Shown: positions 48,172-56,217 of the stretch, piece by piece
Layout: every line of letters begins with the position of its first letter
Position numbering within the stretch: the first letter of the stretch is position 1
Assembly (NCBI RefSeq): GCF_036227225.1
Contig: NZ_CP109444.1
Coordinates: 3,019,501-3,083,500, forward strand
DNA: 64,000 nt
From: Streptomyces sp. NBC_01478
Lineage (GTDB): Bacteria; Actinomycetota; Actinomycetes; Streptomycetales; Streptomycetaceae
Reading direction: 5' to 3'
The notes under the pieces: generated by a model
What the model was told of the DNA's origin: nothing
Seen by the model: the letters and a program-made list of their open reading frames with translations, nothing else
Database searches by the model: none
Position numbers and translations under genes: made by a program

Positions 48172-48186
48172 AGCGAAACTTTCGCT
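48172..48186. promoter_or_regulatory. Operator candidate AGCGAAA-C-TTTCGCT
   Basis: Perfect 7-bp inverted repeat with one central base, between the divergent PL9 and GH43 genes. Its CGAAACTTTCG core resembles sites reported, as I recall, upstream of Streptomyces xylanase and xylosidase genes. Confidence 0.5.
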
Positions 48187-48209
48187 CCTCCCCGTCCCAC
48201 CCGCACCGA

Positions 48210-48237
48210 TTGACGCACCGCACCCCGCTGGTGACAC
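48210..48237 (+). promoter_or_regulatory. Putative promoter TTGACG-16 bp-GACACT for the GH43 gene
   Basis: TTGACG at 48210-48215 and GACACT at 48232-48237, 16 bp apart, lie about 50 bp before the GH43 ATG. The -35 fits well and the -10 is weak. Confidence 0.35.
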
Positions 48238-48289
48238 TCCGAAGGCGCAGCCATTCAACAGAATCCCCCACACCCCCACAGGATGTGCC

Positions 48290-50518
48290 ATGCGACCCCG
48301 CACCGCCCGCGCCCTCCTGCTCCCCTTCCTGGCCCTGACCACCCTCCTTCTCGCCCTGCTCGCCGCCCCGCCCAGTACCGCGCACTCAGGAGCACCGCCC
48401 GTGACCCACCCCAAGTACGCCGGCTACCTCTTCGCCTACTTCACCGGCGAGGGCACCGCCGACGGCGAGCAGATCCGCTACGCCCTCAGCCGCGGCAACG
48501 ACCCGTTGCACTGGCGGGAGTTGAACCAGGGCAAGCCGGTCCTGACGTCGACGATCGGCGAGAAGGGGCTGCGCGACCCGTTCGTGATCCGCTCCCCCAA
48601 GGGCGACAAGTTCTATCTGATCGCCACCGACCTGCGCATGTACCGGAACAGCAGCGGCAGTTGGGACGACGTCCAGCGGCACGGCAGCAAGTCGGTGATG
48701 ATCTGGGAGTCGACCGACCTGGTCCACTGGACCGACCAGCGGCTGGTGAAGGTGGCCCCGGACACCGCGGGCAACACCTGGGCGCCGGAGGCCTATTGGG
48801 ACGACTCGCTCGGCGAGTACGTCGTCTTCTGGGCGTCGAAGCTGTACGCCGACGACGACCCCGACCACACGGGCTCGACGTACAACCGCATGATGTACGC
48901 CACGACGAAGGACTTCCGCACCTTCAGCGACCCGAAGGTCTGGGACGACCCCGGCTACTCCGTCATCGACTCAACTGTCGTGAAGTACAAGGACACTTAC
49001 TACCGCTACACCAAGGACGAACGCGACCCGTCCTCCAGCTCCCCCTGCTCGAAGTTCATCACCGGTGAGAAGTCGACCTCGCTGACCTCCACGTCGTACG
49101 ACTTCGTCTCCGAGTGCATCGGCAGCGGTGCGATCGAGCGCGGCGAGGGGCCGACGGTGTTCAAGTCCAACACCGAGGAGAAGTGGTACCTGTTCGTCGA
49201 CGAGTACGGCCTGCGCGGCTACGTGCCCTTCGAGACCACCGACCTCGACTCCGGCACATGGACCCCGTCCACGGACTACCAGCTCCCGGCAAGTCCGCGG
49301 CACGGCACGGTACTTCCGGTGACGCAGGCGGAGTACGACCGGCTGCTGGCCGCGTATCCGGCGACGCCGACGTCGGTCGTGGACGCGACGGCGCACGGGC
49401 AGAAGGGGTACGCGGTCGTCACGGAGGCCTCGTCGAAGGTGGTGCTGCCGATGCAACCGGGCGCGGATCTACGGCACTTGGCGCCCTCGCTCGCCATCGG
49501 CGCGGGCGCGACGGTCAGGCCGCCGTCCGGGACGCGACGGGACTTCCGCACGCCGCAGTCGTACACGGTCACGGCGGCGGACGGAACGAGTCGCACCTGG
49601 ACGGTGGAGGCGGTGCCGACGCGAAGTCCCGTGCTGCCGGGGCTGACCGCCGACCCGGACGTGCACTATCTCGACGGCCAGTACTGGATCTACCCGACGA
49701 GCGACGGCCATGCGGGCTGGAGCGGTACGAGCTTCAAGGCGTACTCCTCAAGGGACTTGGTCCACTGGCAGGACCACGGAGTCGTCCTCGACCTGGGCCC
49801 CGACGTCTCCTGGGCCGACAAGAACGCGTGGGCGCCGGCGATCGCGGAGCGCGACGGGAAGTACTACTTCTACTTCTGCGCCGAGCAACAGATCGGGGTC
49901 GCGGTGGCGGACTCGCCCGCGGGCCCCTTCAAGGACGCGCTCGGCAAACCCCTTGTGGCGAAAGGGGGTTCACTGAGCGGCCAGATGATCGACCCCGCCG
50001 TCTTCACGGACGACGACGGGCAGTCGTATCTCTACTGGGGCAACGGGCACGCGTACGTGGTGCCGTTGAACGACGACATGACGTCGTACGACGCGACGAA
50101 GGTGAAGGACATCACGACGGGCGACTTCCGTGAGGGGTCCTTCGTGGTGAAGCGGCAGGGCACGTACTACTTCATGTGGTCCGAGGACGACACCCGCAGC
50201 GAGAACTACCACGTGGCCTACGCGACGGGACCGTCCCCGCTCGGTCCGTGGACCAAGCGGGGCACGATCCTGTCCAAGAACCCCGAGTACGGCATCCTGG
50301 GCACCGGCCACCACTCCGTGGTGAACGTCCCGGGGACCGACGACTGGTACATCGTCTACCACCGGTTCGCCCTGAACGGGCCAGGAAAACCTGGTGGGGA
50401 CGGCACGCACCGGGAGACCACGATCGACCGCCTGCGGTTCGCGGCGGACGGGACGATCCGGCCGGTGGTGCCCACCCTCGGGTCGGTCAGCCCCGTACGG
50501 ACAACCCGTACGAACTAG
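48290..50518 (+). CDS. Secreted two-propeller GH43-type arabinan-degrading protein
   Basis: 742-residue secreted protein with a signal peptide (about 1-31). The first five-bladed propeller (about 40-345) has GLRDPFVIR near 94 and NTWAPEAYWD near 161. A beta-sandwich linker (about 380-440) resembles the cadherin-like spacers of polysaccharide enzymes. The second propeller (about 450-735) has TADPDVHYLDGQYWI, NAWAPAIAERDGKYYFYF, REGSFVVKRQGTYYFMW and GTGHHSVV, giving Asp, Asp and Glu catalytic residues of GH43. Probably an arabinofuranosidase or arabinanase. Its TAG touches the IS insertion point. Confidence 0.82.
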   Translation: MRPRTARALLLPFLALTTLLLALLAAPPSTAHSGAPPVTHPKYAGYLFAYFTGEGTADGEQIRYALSRGNDPLHWRELNQGKPVLTSTIGEKGLRDPFVIRSPKGDKFYLIATDLRMYRNSSGSWDDVQRHGSKSVMIWESTDLVHWTDQRLVKVAPDTAGNTWAPEAYWDDSLGEYVVFWASKLYADDDPDHTGSTYNRMMYATTKDFRTFSDPKVWDDPGYSVIDSTVVKYKDTYYRYTKDERDPSSSSPCSKFITGEKSTSLTSTSYDFVSECIGSGAIERGEGPTVFKSNTEEKWYLFVDEYGLRGYVPFETTDLDSGTWTPSTDYQLPASPRHGTVLPVTQAEYDRLLAAYPATPTSVVDATAHGQKGYAVVTEASSKVVLPMQPGADLRHLAPSLAIGAGATVRPPSGTRRDFRTPQSYTVTAADGTSRTWTVEAVPTRSPVLPGLTADPDVHYLDGQYWIYPTSDGHAGWSGTSFKAYSSRDLVHWQDHGVVLDLGPDVSWADKNAWAPAIAERDGKYYFYFCAEQQIGVAVADSPAGPFKDALGKPLVAKGGSLSGQMIDPAVFTDDDGQSYLYWGNGHAYVVPLNDDMTSYDATKVKDITTGDFREGSFVVKRQGTYYFMWSEDDTRSENYHVAYATGPSPLGPWTKRGTILSKNPEYGILGTGHHSVVNVPGTDDWYIVYHRFALNGPGKPGGDGTHRETTIDRLRFAADGTIRPVVPTLGSVSPVRTTRTN

Positions 50519-50545
50519 TGCTGCATCAAGCAACGTTGGCCCTGT
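50518..50545. repeat. IS630 left terminal inverted repeat
   Basis: 28 bp matching the right end in inverse orientation with a single T/C difference at the fifth base. Confidence 0.9.
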
Positions 50546-51659
50546 CGACGACCGCGCGTAGGCGCCGGTCGTCGGCATGGCGGTTTCGCCAGATGATGTA
50601 GCGGCGGATCATGCTGCCTTGTTCCTTGTGGGTGGCGTGGTCGGTGCCGTCGAGGGTGAAGTACCGCAGGGCGGTGAACTGGGCCTCGATCCGGTTCAGC
50701 CAGGAGGAGTTCGTCGGGGTGTAGGCGATCTCGACGTTGTTGTCCGCGGCCCAGGTGCCGACCCGCCGGCAGCGTTTCGTGGTCAGGTGCGGGGAGAAGT
50801 TGTCGCAGATGATCGCGATGCGGGTGTCCGGCGGGTAGAGAGTGCGCAGGTAGCGGCAGAACTCCAGGAACTGCGTGCGCCTCTTGACCGGCTTGATGTG
50901 GCCGTAGAGCTTGTCCTTGGCCAGGTCCAGGGCGGCGAACAGGTGCCGGACTCCGCCGTAACGGTTGTAGGTGGCCCGGCGTCTGCGGCGCGGTTCGCGG
51001 GCGGGGTCTTTGTGCCTGCCGCCGCGTTCGGCCCATTGCCGTCCGGGGTGCGGCATCAGGTTGAGCGGACCGAACTCGTCCATGCAGAAGACGACATCGG
51101 GTTCGCCGTCCTCGGGTGTGACCTCGCCGTCGGCGATGGCGTAGAGGTGCTCGACGCGGGCCTTCTTGGCCGCGTAGTCGGGGTCGCGGGAGGTCTTCCA
51201 GGTTTTCAGGCGTTGAAAGGAGACGCCTTCCTCGCGGAGCAGGATGCGCAGGCCCTCGTGGCTGATGTCGTCGACCACCCCCTCGGCGACCAGGAAGTCC
51301 GCCAGTTTGGCCAGGCTCCAGGTCGAGAACGGCAGGTCGTGCTCGGTGGGCCTGGACTTGGCAATCTTCTTGATCTCACGGCGCTCGGGCAGCGTGAACG
51401 TCTTGGGGCGGCCGCCTTTGTACTTCGGGTAGAGCGAGTCGAAGCCGTCGGTGTTGAAGTTGTGGATCACATCGCGGACCCGGTCGTCGCTGGTGAACGA
51501 CACCTCGGCGATCTTCGCTGCCGGCATGCCCTGCGCGGACAGCAGGACCATCTGGGCCCGGCGCCAGGTCACCACCGACCCGGTCCCCCTGCGGATGATC
51601 CGCAGAAGCCGCCGCCCCTCGTCATCGTCGATCTCTCGGACACGTACTCGCTCTGCCAC
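50526..51659 (-). CDS. IS630-family transposase
   Basis: DDE transposase of 377 residues. An N-terminal helix-turn-helix region (about 15-110) includes VVTWRRAQMVLLSAQGM and YKGGRPKTF. The catalytic triad appears as VVFCMDEFGPL, IAIICDNFSPH and TNSSWLNRIEAQF (Asp, Asp, Glu). The GTG at 51659 starts VAERVRVREIDD, the typical N-terminus; an ATG at 51698 is a longer alternative. No stop or frameshift, so it may be active. Confidence 0.92.
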   Translation of the reverse strand: MAERVRVREIDDDEGRRLLRIIRRGTGSVVTWRRAQMVLLSAQGMPAAKIAEVSFTSDDRVRDVIHNFNTDGFDSLYPKYKGGRPKTFTLPERREIKKIAKSRPTEHDLPFSTWSLAKLADFLVAEGVVDDISHEGLRILLREEGVSFQRLKTWKTSRDPDYAAKKARVEHLYAIADGEVTPEDGEPDVVFCMDEFGPLNLMPHPGRQWAERGGRHKDPAREPRRRRRATYNRYGGVRHLFAALDLAKDKLYGHIKPVKRRTQFLEFCRYLRTLYPPDTRIAIICDNFSPHLTTKRCRRVGTWAADNNVEIAYTPTNSSWLNRIEAQFTALRYFTLDGTDHATHKEQGSMIRRYIIWRNRHADDRRLRAVVDRANVA

Positions 51660-51720
51660 TCGGACAGGGTGTCGGACACGCGCCGCCCGGCACAGCATCC
51701 GGACGGCGCGTCACATCACA

Positions 51721-51748
51721 ACAGGGCCAACGTTGCTTGATGCGGCAC
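51721..51748. repeat. IS630 right terminal inverted repeat
   Basis: Inverse partner of the left repeat; it borders the TA that precedes the phosphatase 3' end. Confidence 0.9.
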
Positions 51749-52539
51749 TAGCTGACGAAGTAGGTCGGGTTGGGGATCTTGTACGTCTTGTCGGCGTAGC
51801 CCCCGTCGAGGTCCGAGTACTGGTCGCCGAAGTTGGCGATGATGTTGTACCCGAGGTCCTCGATGTGCTTCCGGGTGCCGGACTTGTACTGCACGGTGGT
51901 GCAGGTCCAGGTGCCCGGGGTCGCGCAAGCGCTCAGGTAGGCCGGCGGGTTGTCCGCGTCCTTCAGGAACATGTGGTCGGCGTCGAGGTTGACGTCGGCA
52001 CCGACCTTCTTCAGGTTGTCGACCGCGTAGGTGCGCTGCGACTCCTTCAGGCCCGAGTTGTAGAACACCGTGACGCCCTTGGACGCGGCGTACTTGACCA
52101 GCTCGGGGGTGCCGAAGACCTCCGGGCGGTTGGCCTGGGCGACGTACGTGGCCCAAGTGGCCGAGCTGTAGCCGTAGTTGTTCTTCTTCTCGTAGTCGAG
52201 GCTGAGCAGCAGCGTGTCGTCGATGTCGAAGACGACCGCGGGCTTGACGCCCTTGTGGTGCTTGCGGACGGCCTCGTCGATGTACTTCTTCGCCGACGCG
52301 TCGATGCGCGCCAGGTCCTTGGCGTACGGGCTGGTCGCCGAGGCCTGGTAGACGCCGCTGCTGTCGAGCGCGGTGCCGTAGTAGGTGTCGATGTCCTTCG
52401 TCAACAGGCCGATGTTGTACGGCTCGTGCGTCGAGTTCGCCGTCGACTGGCCGGCGGTGGCGACGCCCGTGCCGTACAGGGCGGCACCGGCGACGACACA
52501 GGCGGCGCCGAGGGCGGCCGCTCTAAGGGACTTCCGCAT
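51748..52539 (-). CDS. Secreted HAD-superfamily acid phosphatase
   Basis: 263-residue secreted phosphatase (HAD subfamily IIIB, class B acid phosphatase-like). Signal peptide about residues 1-29. The nucleophile motif is VFDIDDTLL near residue 103, motif II FYNSGLKESQR near 160, and motif IV NIIANFGDQYSDLDGG near 235. Its TAG stop is completed by the IS right end: TA is the target duplication and the G comes from the element. Likely role is phosphate release from extracellular phosphomonoesters. Confidence 0.88.
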   Translation of the reverse strand: MRKSLRAAALGAACVVAGAALYGTGVATAGQSTANSTHEPYNIGLLTKDIDTYYGTALDSSGVYQASATSPYAKDLARIDASAKKYIDEAVRKHHKGVKPAVVFDIDDTLLLSLDYEKKNNYGYSSATWATYVAQANRPEVFGTPELVKYAASKGVTVFYNSGLKESQRTYAVDNLKKVGADVNLDADHMFLKDADNPPAYLSACATPGTWTCTTVQYKSGTRKHIEDLGYNIIANFGDQYSDLDGGYADKTYKIPNPTYFVS

Positions 52540-52741
52540 GGAATCTCCGGATCTGGTTCCGATGGGTGATGCACCAGGTCAGGGACTGTCTACGCGCATC
52601 ACACCGTAGAGGCGAGGGTCTTTATCCGATCGATACATAACCCACAGGGTGGGGAATTGCCCGCGCTTGGGGCCCACTTGACCTTCTCTTGGTCGGTTTC
52701 CCCTACCGTCCTGGACGCGACTGCGAACGGGGGAACGCGCG
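52540..52741. promoter_or_regulatory. Divergent promoter region, phosphatase / WXG-like gene
   Basis: The 202-bp gap contains TTGACC at 52679-52684 and TACCGT near 52704 as possible plus-strand promoter words (spacing about 20 bp). No other gene or strong palindrome is seen. Confidence 0.3.
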
Positions 52742-53105
52742 ATGGGTGACGGCAAGGACCCGGCCAAGGTCCTCGACATCAAGACCGCCGATGTGAAGCG
52801 GGCGGCACCGGACTTCCAGACGGCGGCAGTCGATCTGGGCAAGGCGCTGACCGCGCTCGTGAAGTCCCTGGACGGGCTGGGTGAGCCCTGGGGAAACGAC
52901 AAGCAGGGCAGGGTAGTTCGGCGACTCCCACAAGCCGTTGCAGAAGAAGATCGAGAGCGCGGCGGGCACGCTGGTGCTCGGTCTGACGAGCATTCACGAG
53001 GCGATGGCCGACCTGGCGGACGGTCAGGTCGACAACGACGAGTTGATCGCCGGGATGTTCACCGAAGTGAAGGTCACGAAGGCGGACGGTGCCGGTGAGC
53101 GTTGA
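52742..53105 (+). pseudogene. WXG100-like T7SS partner gene, frameshifted
   Basis: The frame from ATG 52742 reads as a small helical protein (MGDGKDPAKVLDIKTADVK to DGLGEPWGNDKQG, with a WG turn near residue 50). It then loses sense near 52915. Continuing in the frame one base over gives FGDSHKPLQKKIESAAGTL to DELIAGMFTEVKV, ending at TGA 53103-53105, which completes a ~120-residue two-helix protein. Deleting the T in GGGTAGTTC would restore the frame. It resembles the small partner encoded before RHS-type T7SS effectors. Confidence 0.65.
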
Positions 53106-53873
53106 GGACGAGGCCCGGAAGATCCTGCTGCATCTGGGCCTGTGGTGGCCGGAGGCCGGCTCCGGGAAGCTGCGGTCGGCGGCGACGGCCTGGCGCGCTT
53201 TCGCCGACGCCGTGGACGACGTACGCGGCCCGGTCAACCAGAGCGCTTCGCCGACACCGCCGGAACCCCCACCGAGTTGGTGACGGCTGACGGCGACGTG
53301 GTGTGGCAACGGCGTACGACTCTGTGGGGCACCCGTTTTCCCGCCGCGACGGACGACGCCGAATCCGTCCGGTGCATGCTCCGTTATCCGGGCCGGTACG
53401 CGGACTCGGAAACGGGCCTGAACTACAACTACTTCCGCTACTACGATCCGGAGATCGCCCGGTACGCGAGTCCCGATCCCCTGGGACTGGACCCCGCTCC
53501 CGACCACTACGCCTACGTCGATTCACCACTGCTGCTGGTGGACCCACTGGGTCTGAAGTGCGAAGAGGTCGTCCCGACGCCGCGGACCGGTGTGAAGGGG
53601 CTCCTCAAGGACGCCCAACTACCGCACAGCGGACGGATCCGGTTCGTGCCGCCGAAGGACCTGTCGGTGAACTCGGGGTTGCCGCGTGGCACCCGGAAGG
53701 GCTATATCGATAGATTCGGTAATGAATGGATCAAGGGCCCGTCCCGGACGGCCGGGCAGCCCTTCGAGTGGGATGTCCAGTTGAGCAAACCGGGCCGGGC
53801 CGAACTCGGCCGGCTCAGCAGAGACGGCAGCCATCTGAACGTGTCCCTCGACGGGGAGATCACGCACAAGTGA
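53095..53873 (+). pseudogene. RHS/T7SS polymorphic toxin gene with internal deletion
   Basis: GTG 53095 opens a conserved effector N-terminus (MSVEDEARKILLHLGLWWP to DDVRGPVNQ). At about 53240 the sequence jumps to the far C-terminal RHS core, read in another frame: RFADTAGTPTELVTADGD, YPGRYADSETGLNYNYFRYY, RYASPDPLGLDP and DPLGLK. The tail (about 53620-53870) reads like a type-17 polymorphic toxin (PRGTRKGYIDRFGNEWIKGP, EWDVQLSKPG, HLNVSLDGEITHK). The central RHS repeats, normally thousands of bases, are missing and the join is out of frame. The tail is visibly poorer in GC. Confidence 0.75.
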
Positions 53874-53891
53874 GAAAGGACCCACAGCACC

Positions 53892-54119
53892 ATGGAAGAC
53901 GCCCTTGAGTTCTACGCGGAGGTACGCGTCGTGGACTCGCCCGACAGGCCCGAGACGCTGGGGAAGGTGGGCGCGATCCTGGGGATCACGGAGCCGACGG
54001 ACGACAGGACCGCACCCGCCTACGCGGTACTGCTCGACAGTGACGACAGCCTGATCCAGTTCCGCCGGGAGCAGATCGAGCCGACGGGGCGGATGCGAAT
54101 GCGCGAGGACTACTACTGA
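53892..54119 (+). CDS. Imm31-like immunity protein
   Basis: 75-residue protein fitting the Imm31 pattern: ALEFYAEVRVVDSP, LGKVGAILGITEP, YAVLLDSDDSLIQF and a terminal IEPTGRMRMRE. GAAAGGA lies upstream. It directly follows the toxin tail, the usual place for the cognate immunity gene, and is intact although the toxin gene is broken. Confidence 0.72.
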   Translation: MEDALEFYAEVRVVDSPDRPETLGKVGAILGITEPTDDRTAPAYAVLLDSDDSLIQFRREQIEPTGRMRMREDYY

Positions 54120-54126
54120 GGGCACG

Positions 54127-54600
54127 ATGAGATTCGTCAAGGCGGACTGGGATCCCGAGGTGCCCGGATTCCGTTTGGATGCGCACCCCTACCTGGCGGA
54201 GCTGCCGCGCCTGCGCGCCGACCTGCCCCCGGGCGCCCTGTCATTCGCCACAGACCCCGGGCACTACGACATGGCGGGCGCCATCCGCTGTGTGAAGGAT
54301 CTGGAACTGGCCGGCGTCCGTCTCGCCGCCGACAAGAGTGGCGGGCTGGTCCTGGAGTTCGCGCCCAACAAGTTCAAGCACGACTCCGGCCTGCGCATCA
54401 GCTATTCAGGTGTGACGCACTTCCGCATCGACTATGAGCACTCCATCGACTGGATGCTGGTCGACACCGTGCTCCTCGACGAGATCCTCCCGGACGAGGA
54501 CGGCGGGTGCGTGCACGAGATCGCGCTCACCGATGCGAGCATCACCGTACGGTGCCAGGACCTGGAGGCGGTGTGGGAGAGCACGGACAAGACGGGCTGA
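54127..54600 (+). CDS. Uncharacterised protein of the toxin-immunity island
   Basis: 157 residues, acidic, no signal peptide or membrane segment; I do not recognise the family. It starts 7 bp after the Imm31-like gene and overlaps the next gene, so the three are one transcript. Position suggests a further (orphan) immunity protein, but no motif supports that. Predicted alternating beta-strands in the second half, e.g. HFRIDYEHSIDWMLVDTVLL. Confidence 0.6.
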   Translation: MRFVKADWDPEVPGFRLDAHPYLAELPRLRADLPPGALSFATDPGHYDMAGAIRCVKDLELAGVRLAADKSGGLVLEFAPNKFKHDSGLRISYSGVTHFRIDYEHSIDWMLVDTVLLDEILPDEDGGCVHEIALTDASITVRCQDLEAVWESTDKTG

Positions 54601-55013
54601 CGTCCCGGGCGATCCCCTCGGGCAACGATGCCGACTACCTCGACCTTCTCTCCCTCCACGTCGGCTTCGACGAATGGGCCGCGTTCGCGCGGGTGTTCAT
54701 GCCGCGCTTTGTGGAAGTGTCGGGTTGCGTACTGTGGGACCGCGTCTACGAACCCGCCAACTTCCGCACCTGGCAAGAACAGTTGAAGGGCGACGCCACA
54801 TCGATCGAGGCCATGCTGAACCAGTTCCGGCTGTGGCTCCACATCGACATCCCGGAGGATCCCGAATCCGAGGCCGGCGCCCTCGCGCTGGCCGAGGACA
54901 TCGCCGTCTCCTGGCACCGCTCGCTGACCGACGCCTTCCCGGACCGCACCTTCGATGTCGCGGCGACCAATTCGGAGGACGGCCCGGTCGTGAGCTTCGT
55001 GACGGTCCGGTGA
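54573..55013 (+). CDS. Uncharacterised protein of the toxin-immunity island
   Basis: 146 residues from GTG 54573, which overlaps the preceding gene by 28 bp and has GGAGG just upstream. Sense-like sequence begins at DADYLDLLSLHVGFDEWAAF and continues FMPRFVEVSGCVLWDRVYEP to the end; the first ~16 residues are less convincing. No recognised domain, no export signal. A second orphan-immunity candidate by position. It ends at a bidirectional hairpin. Confidence 0.55.
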   Translation: MGEHGQDGLTSRAIPSGNDADYLDLLSLHVGFDEWAAFARVFMPRFVEVSGCVLWDRVYEPANFRTWQEQLKGDATSIEAMLNQFRLWLHIDIPEDPESEAGALALAEDIAVSWHRSLTDAFPDRTFDVAATNSEDGPVVSFVTVR

Positions 55014-55017
55014 GGAC

Positions 55018-55053
55018 GTGGGCCCAGCCCCGAGACACCCGGACCGGGCCCAC
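55018..55053. terminator. Bidirectional terminator hairpin
   Basis: GTGGGCCC (55018-55025) and GGGCCCAC (55046-55053), a perfect 8-bp stem with a 20-nt loop, between the end of the plus-strand island genes and the minus-strand pectate lyase stop. Confidence 0.6.
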
Positions 55054-55061
55054 CGCACAGG

Positions 55062-56174
55062 TCAGTTCATCGTCGCGCCGATCGTCGTGGACCCCGTCGT
55101 CAGGAACGTCGTCGCCGGCAACGTGCCGCTCGACGAACGCGCGTTGTACGTCGTCGACGCGTCCGTGGAGATGAAGGACGGGGTGGAGATGCCGGAGTCC
55201 CAGTTGTTGCCGGCCGAGGTGACCGCGGAACCCTTGCTGACCGAGCCGCCGCCGTTGCTCACCGCGAGGTTCTTGCCGAGTTTGGCGGAGCTGGTGGCGA
55301 AGTAGTAGCCCCACTTGCTGTTGGCGTACGCGGTGGTGCGGTTGAGGACGAGGGCGCCGGTGTTGGAGTTCTCGGTGAAGCCGTTGCCCGCGTTGCCCCA
55401 CGCGGCCGAATTGTTGATGACGTGCGCGACGACCTCACCGTCACCGCCGAGCTTGAAGCCGTTGCCGTCGCCCGCGAACGCCGAGTCGGACCAGCGGTTG
55501 ACGCCGTTGCCGAAGGACCAGGTGTGCTCGACGGTGACGGGCGTGGAGAAGGACCAGAAGTCGATCCCGTCGTCCGAGTTGTTGTAGAGACGCGCGCCGG
55601 TGACGAGGTTGCCGCTGCCGGAGCCGAACTTGATGGCGATCCCGTCCGCGTTCTCGCCGTGTGTCGCGGCGTCGTAATTGCCGTACGCGTCAATGTTCTT
55701 GACCGTGTTGTTGACGGTGCCGTCGCCGGTGAGCGTGAAGCCGGAGTCGCCGCCGTTGATGGTCTTGACGTTGTTCCAGTTGGTGCCGGTGCAGGACTGG
55801 CAGACGACCGCGCTGTCCGGGGAGTTCTGGAAGGTCAGGTTGGAGACGTTCCAGTAGTCGGCGGTCAGTTTGAAGATCCAGGACCCGGCAGCCAGCGACG
55901 AACCGTCGATCTTCACCGTCTCCGAGCCGTACGCGGTGAGCGTGACCGGCGCGGAGGAGGTGCCGTTGGTCGTGGACTGGAGGGTGGTCGTCGGGTAGTA
56001 CGTGCCGCCGCGCACCTGAATGACCGTGCCGGCGGTGGCACTTGAGATCGCGCTGGTCAGTTCGGCGGTCGTGTCGACGACGACCGTGGCGGCCTGGGCC
56101 TGGGTGGGGAGTACGGCGAGGCCAACGCCGAACGCCAGGGCTGTGCCCAGGGTGAGAGCGGTACGACGAGACAT
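55062..56174 (-). CDS. Secreted pectate lyase, PL9-like, copy 2
   Basis: 370-residue extracellular lyase, paralogue of the 46887-48041 protein. Signal peptide about residues 1-28 (AQAA). The PL9 active-region sequence NADGIAIKFGSGSGNLVTGARLYNNSDDGIDFW is conserved between the copies, as is the GATMN end. Here CQSCTG near residue 125 adds a cysteine pair. ATG 56174 is used; the longer frame is unsupported. Last gene of the pectin operon. Confidence 0.86.
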   Translation of the reverse strand: MSRRTALTLGTALAFGVGLAVLPTQAQAATVVVDTTAELTSAISSATAGTVIQVRGGTYYPTTTLQSTTNGTSSAPVTLTAYGSETVKIDGSSLAAGSWIFKLTADYWNVSNLTFQNSPDSAVVCQSCTGTNWNNVKTINGGDSGFTLTGDGTVNNTVKNIDAYGNYDAATHGENADGIAIKFGSGSGNLVTGARLYNNSDDGIDFWSFSTPVTVEHTWSFGNGVNRWSDSAFAGDGNGFKLGGDGEVVAHVINNSAAWGNAGNGFTENSNTGALVLNRTTAYANSKWGYYFATSSAKLGKNLAVSNGGGSVSKGSAVTSAGNNWDSGISTPSFISTDASTTYNARSSSGTLPATTFLTTGSTTIGATMN

Positions 56175-56217
56175 AGGAGTGCGGTCCTTTCGTCGTTCTC
56201 TTGCTGATAGGGGGACT

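Larger units (their letters stand above)
50518..51748 (-). mobile_element. IS630-family insertion sequence, intact, TA target duplication
   Basis: A 1231-bp element bounded by 28-bp terminal inverted repeats (50518-50545 and 51721-51748; outer ends GTGCTGCATCAAGCAACG and GTGCCGCATCAAGCAACG reading inwards, one mismatch). It is flanked by TA on both sides (50516-50517 and 51749-51750), as expected for IS630/Tc1 transposition. It contains one intact transposase gene. It sits exactly between a GH43 gene and an acid phosphatase gene. Confidence 0.92.

Noticed and set aside
50577..51740. 387-codon plus-strand frame across the insertion sequence
   Set aside because: Antisense shadow of the transposase, with no transposase or accessory motifs.
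53142..53873. Open frame that could be an intact 243-residue RHS-tail protein
   Set aside because: Its first ~33 codons are out-of-frame translation of the effector N-terminus; homologous sense begins only at ~53240, so it is part of a deletion pseudogene.
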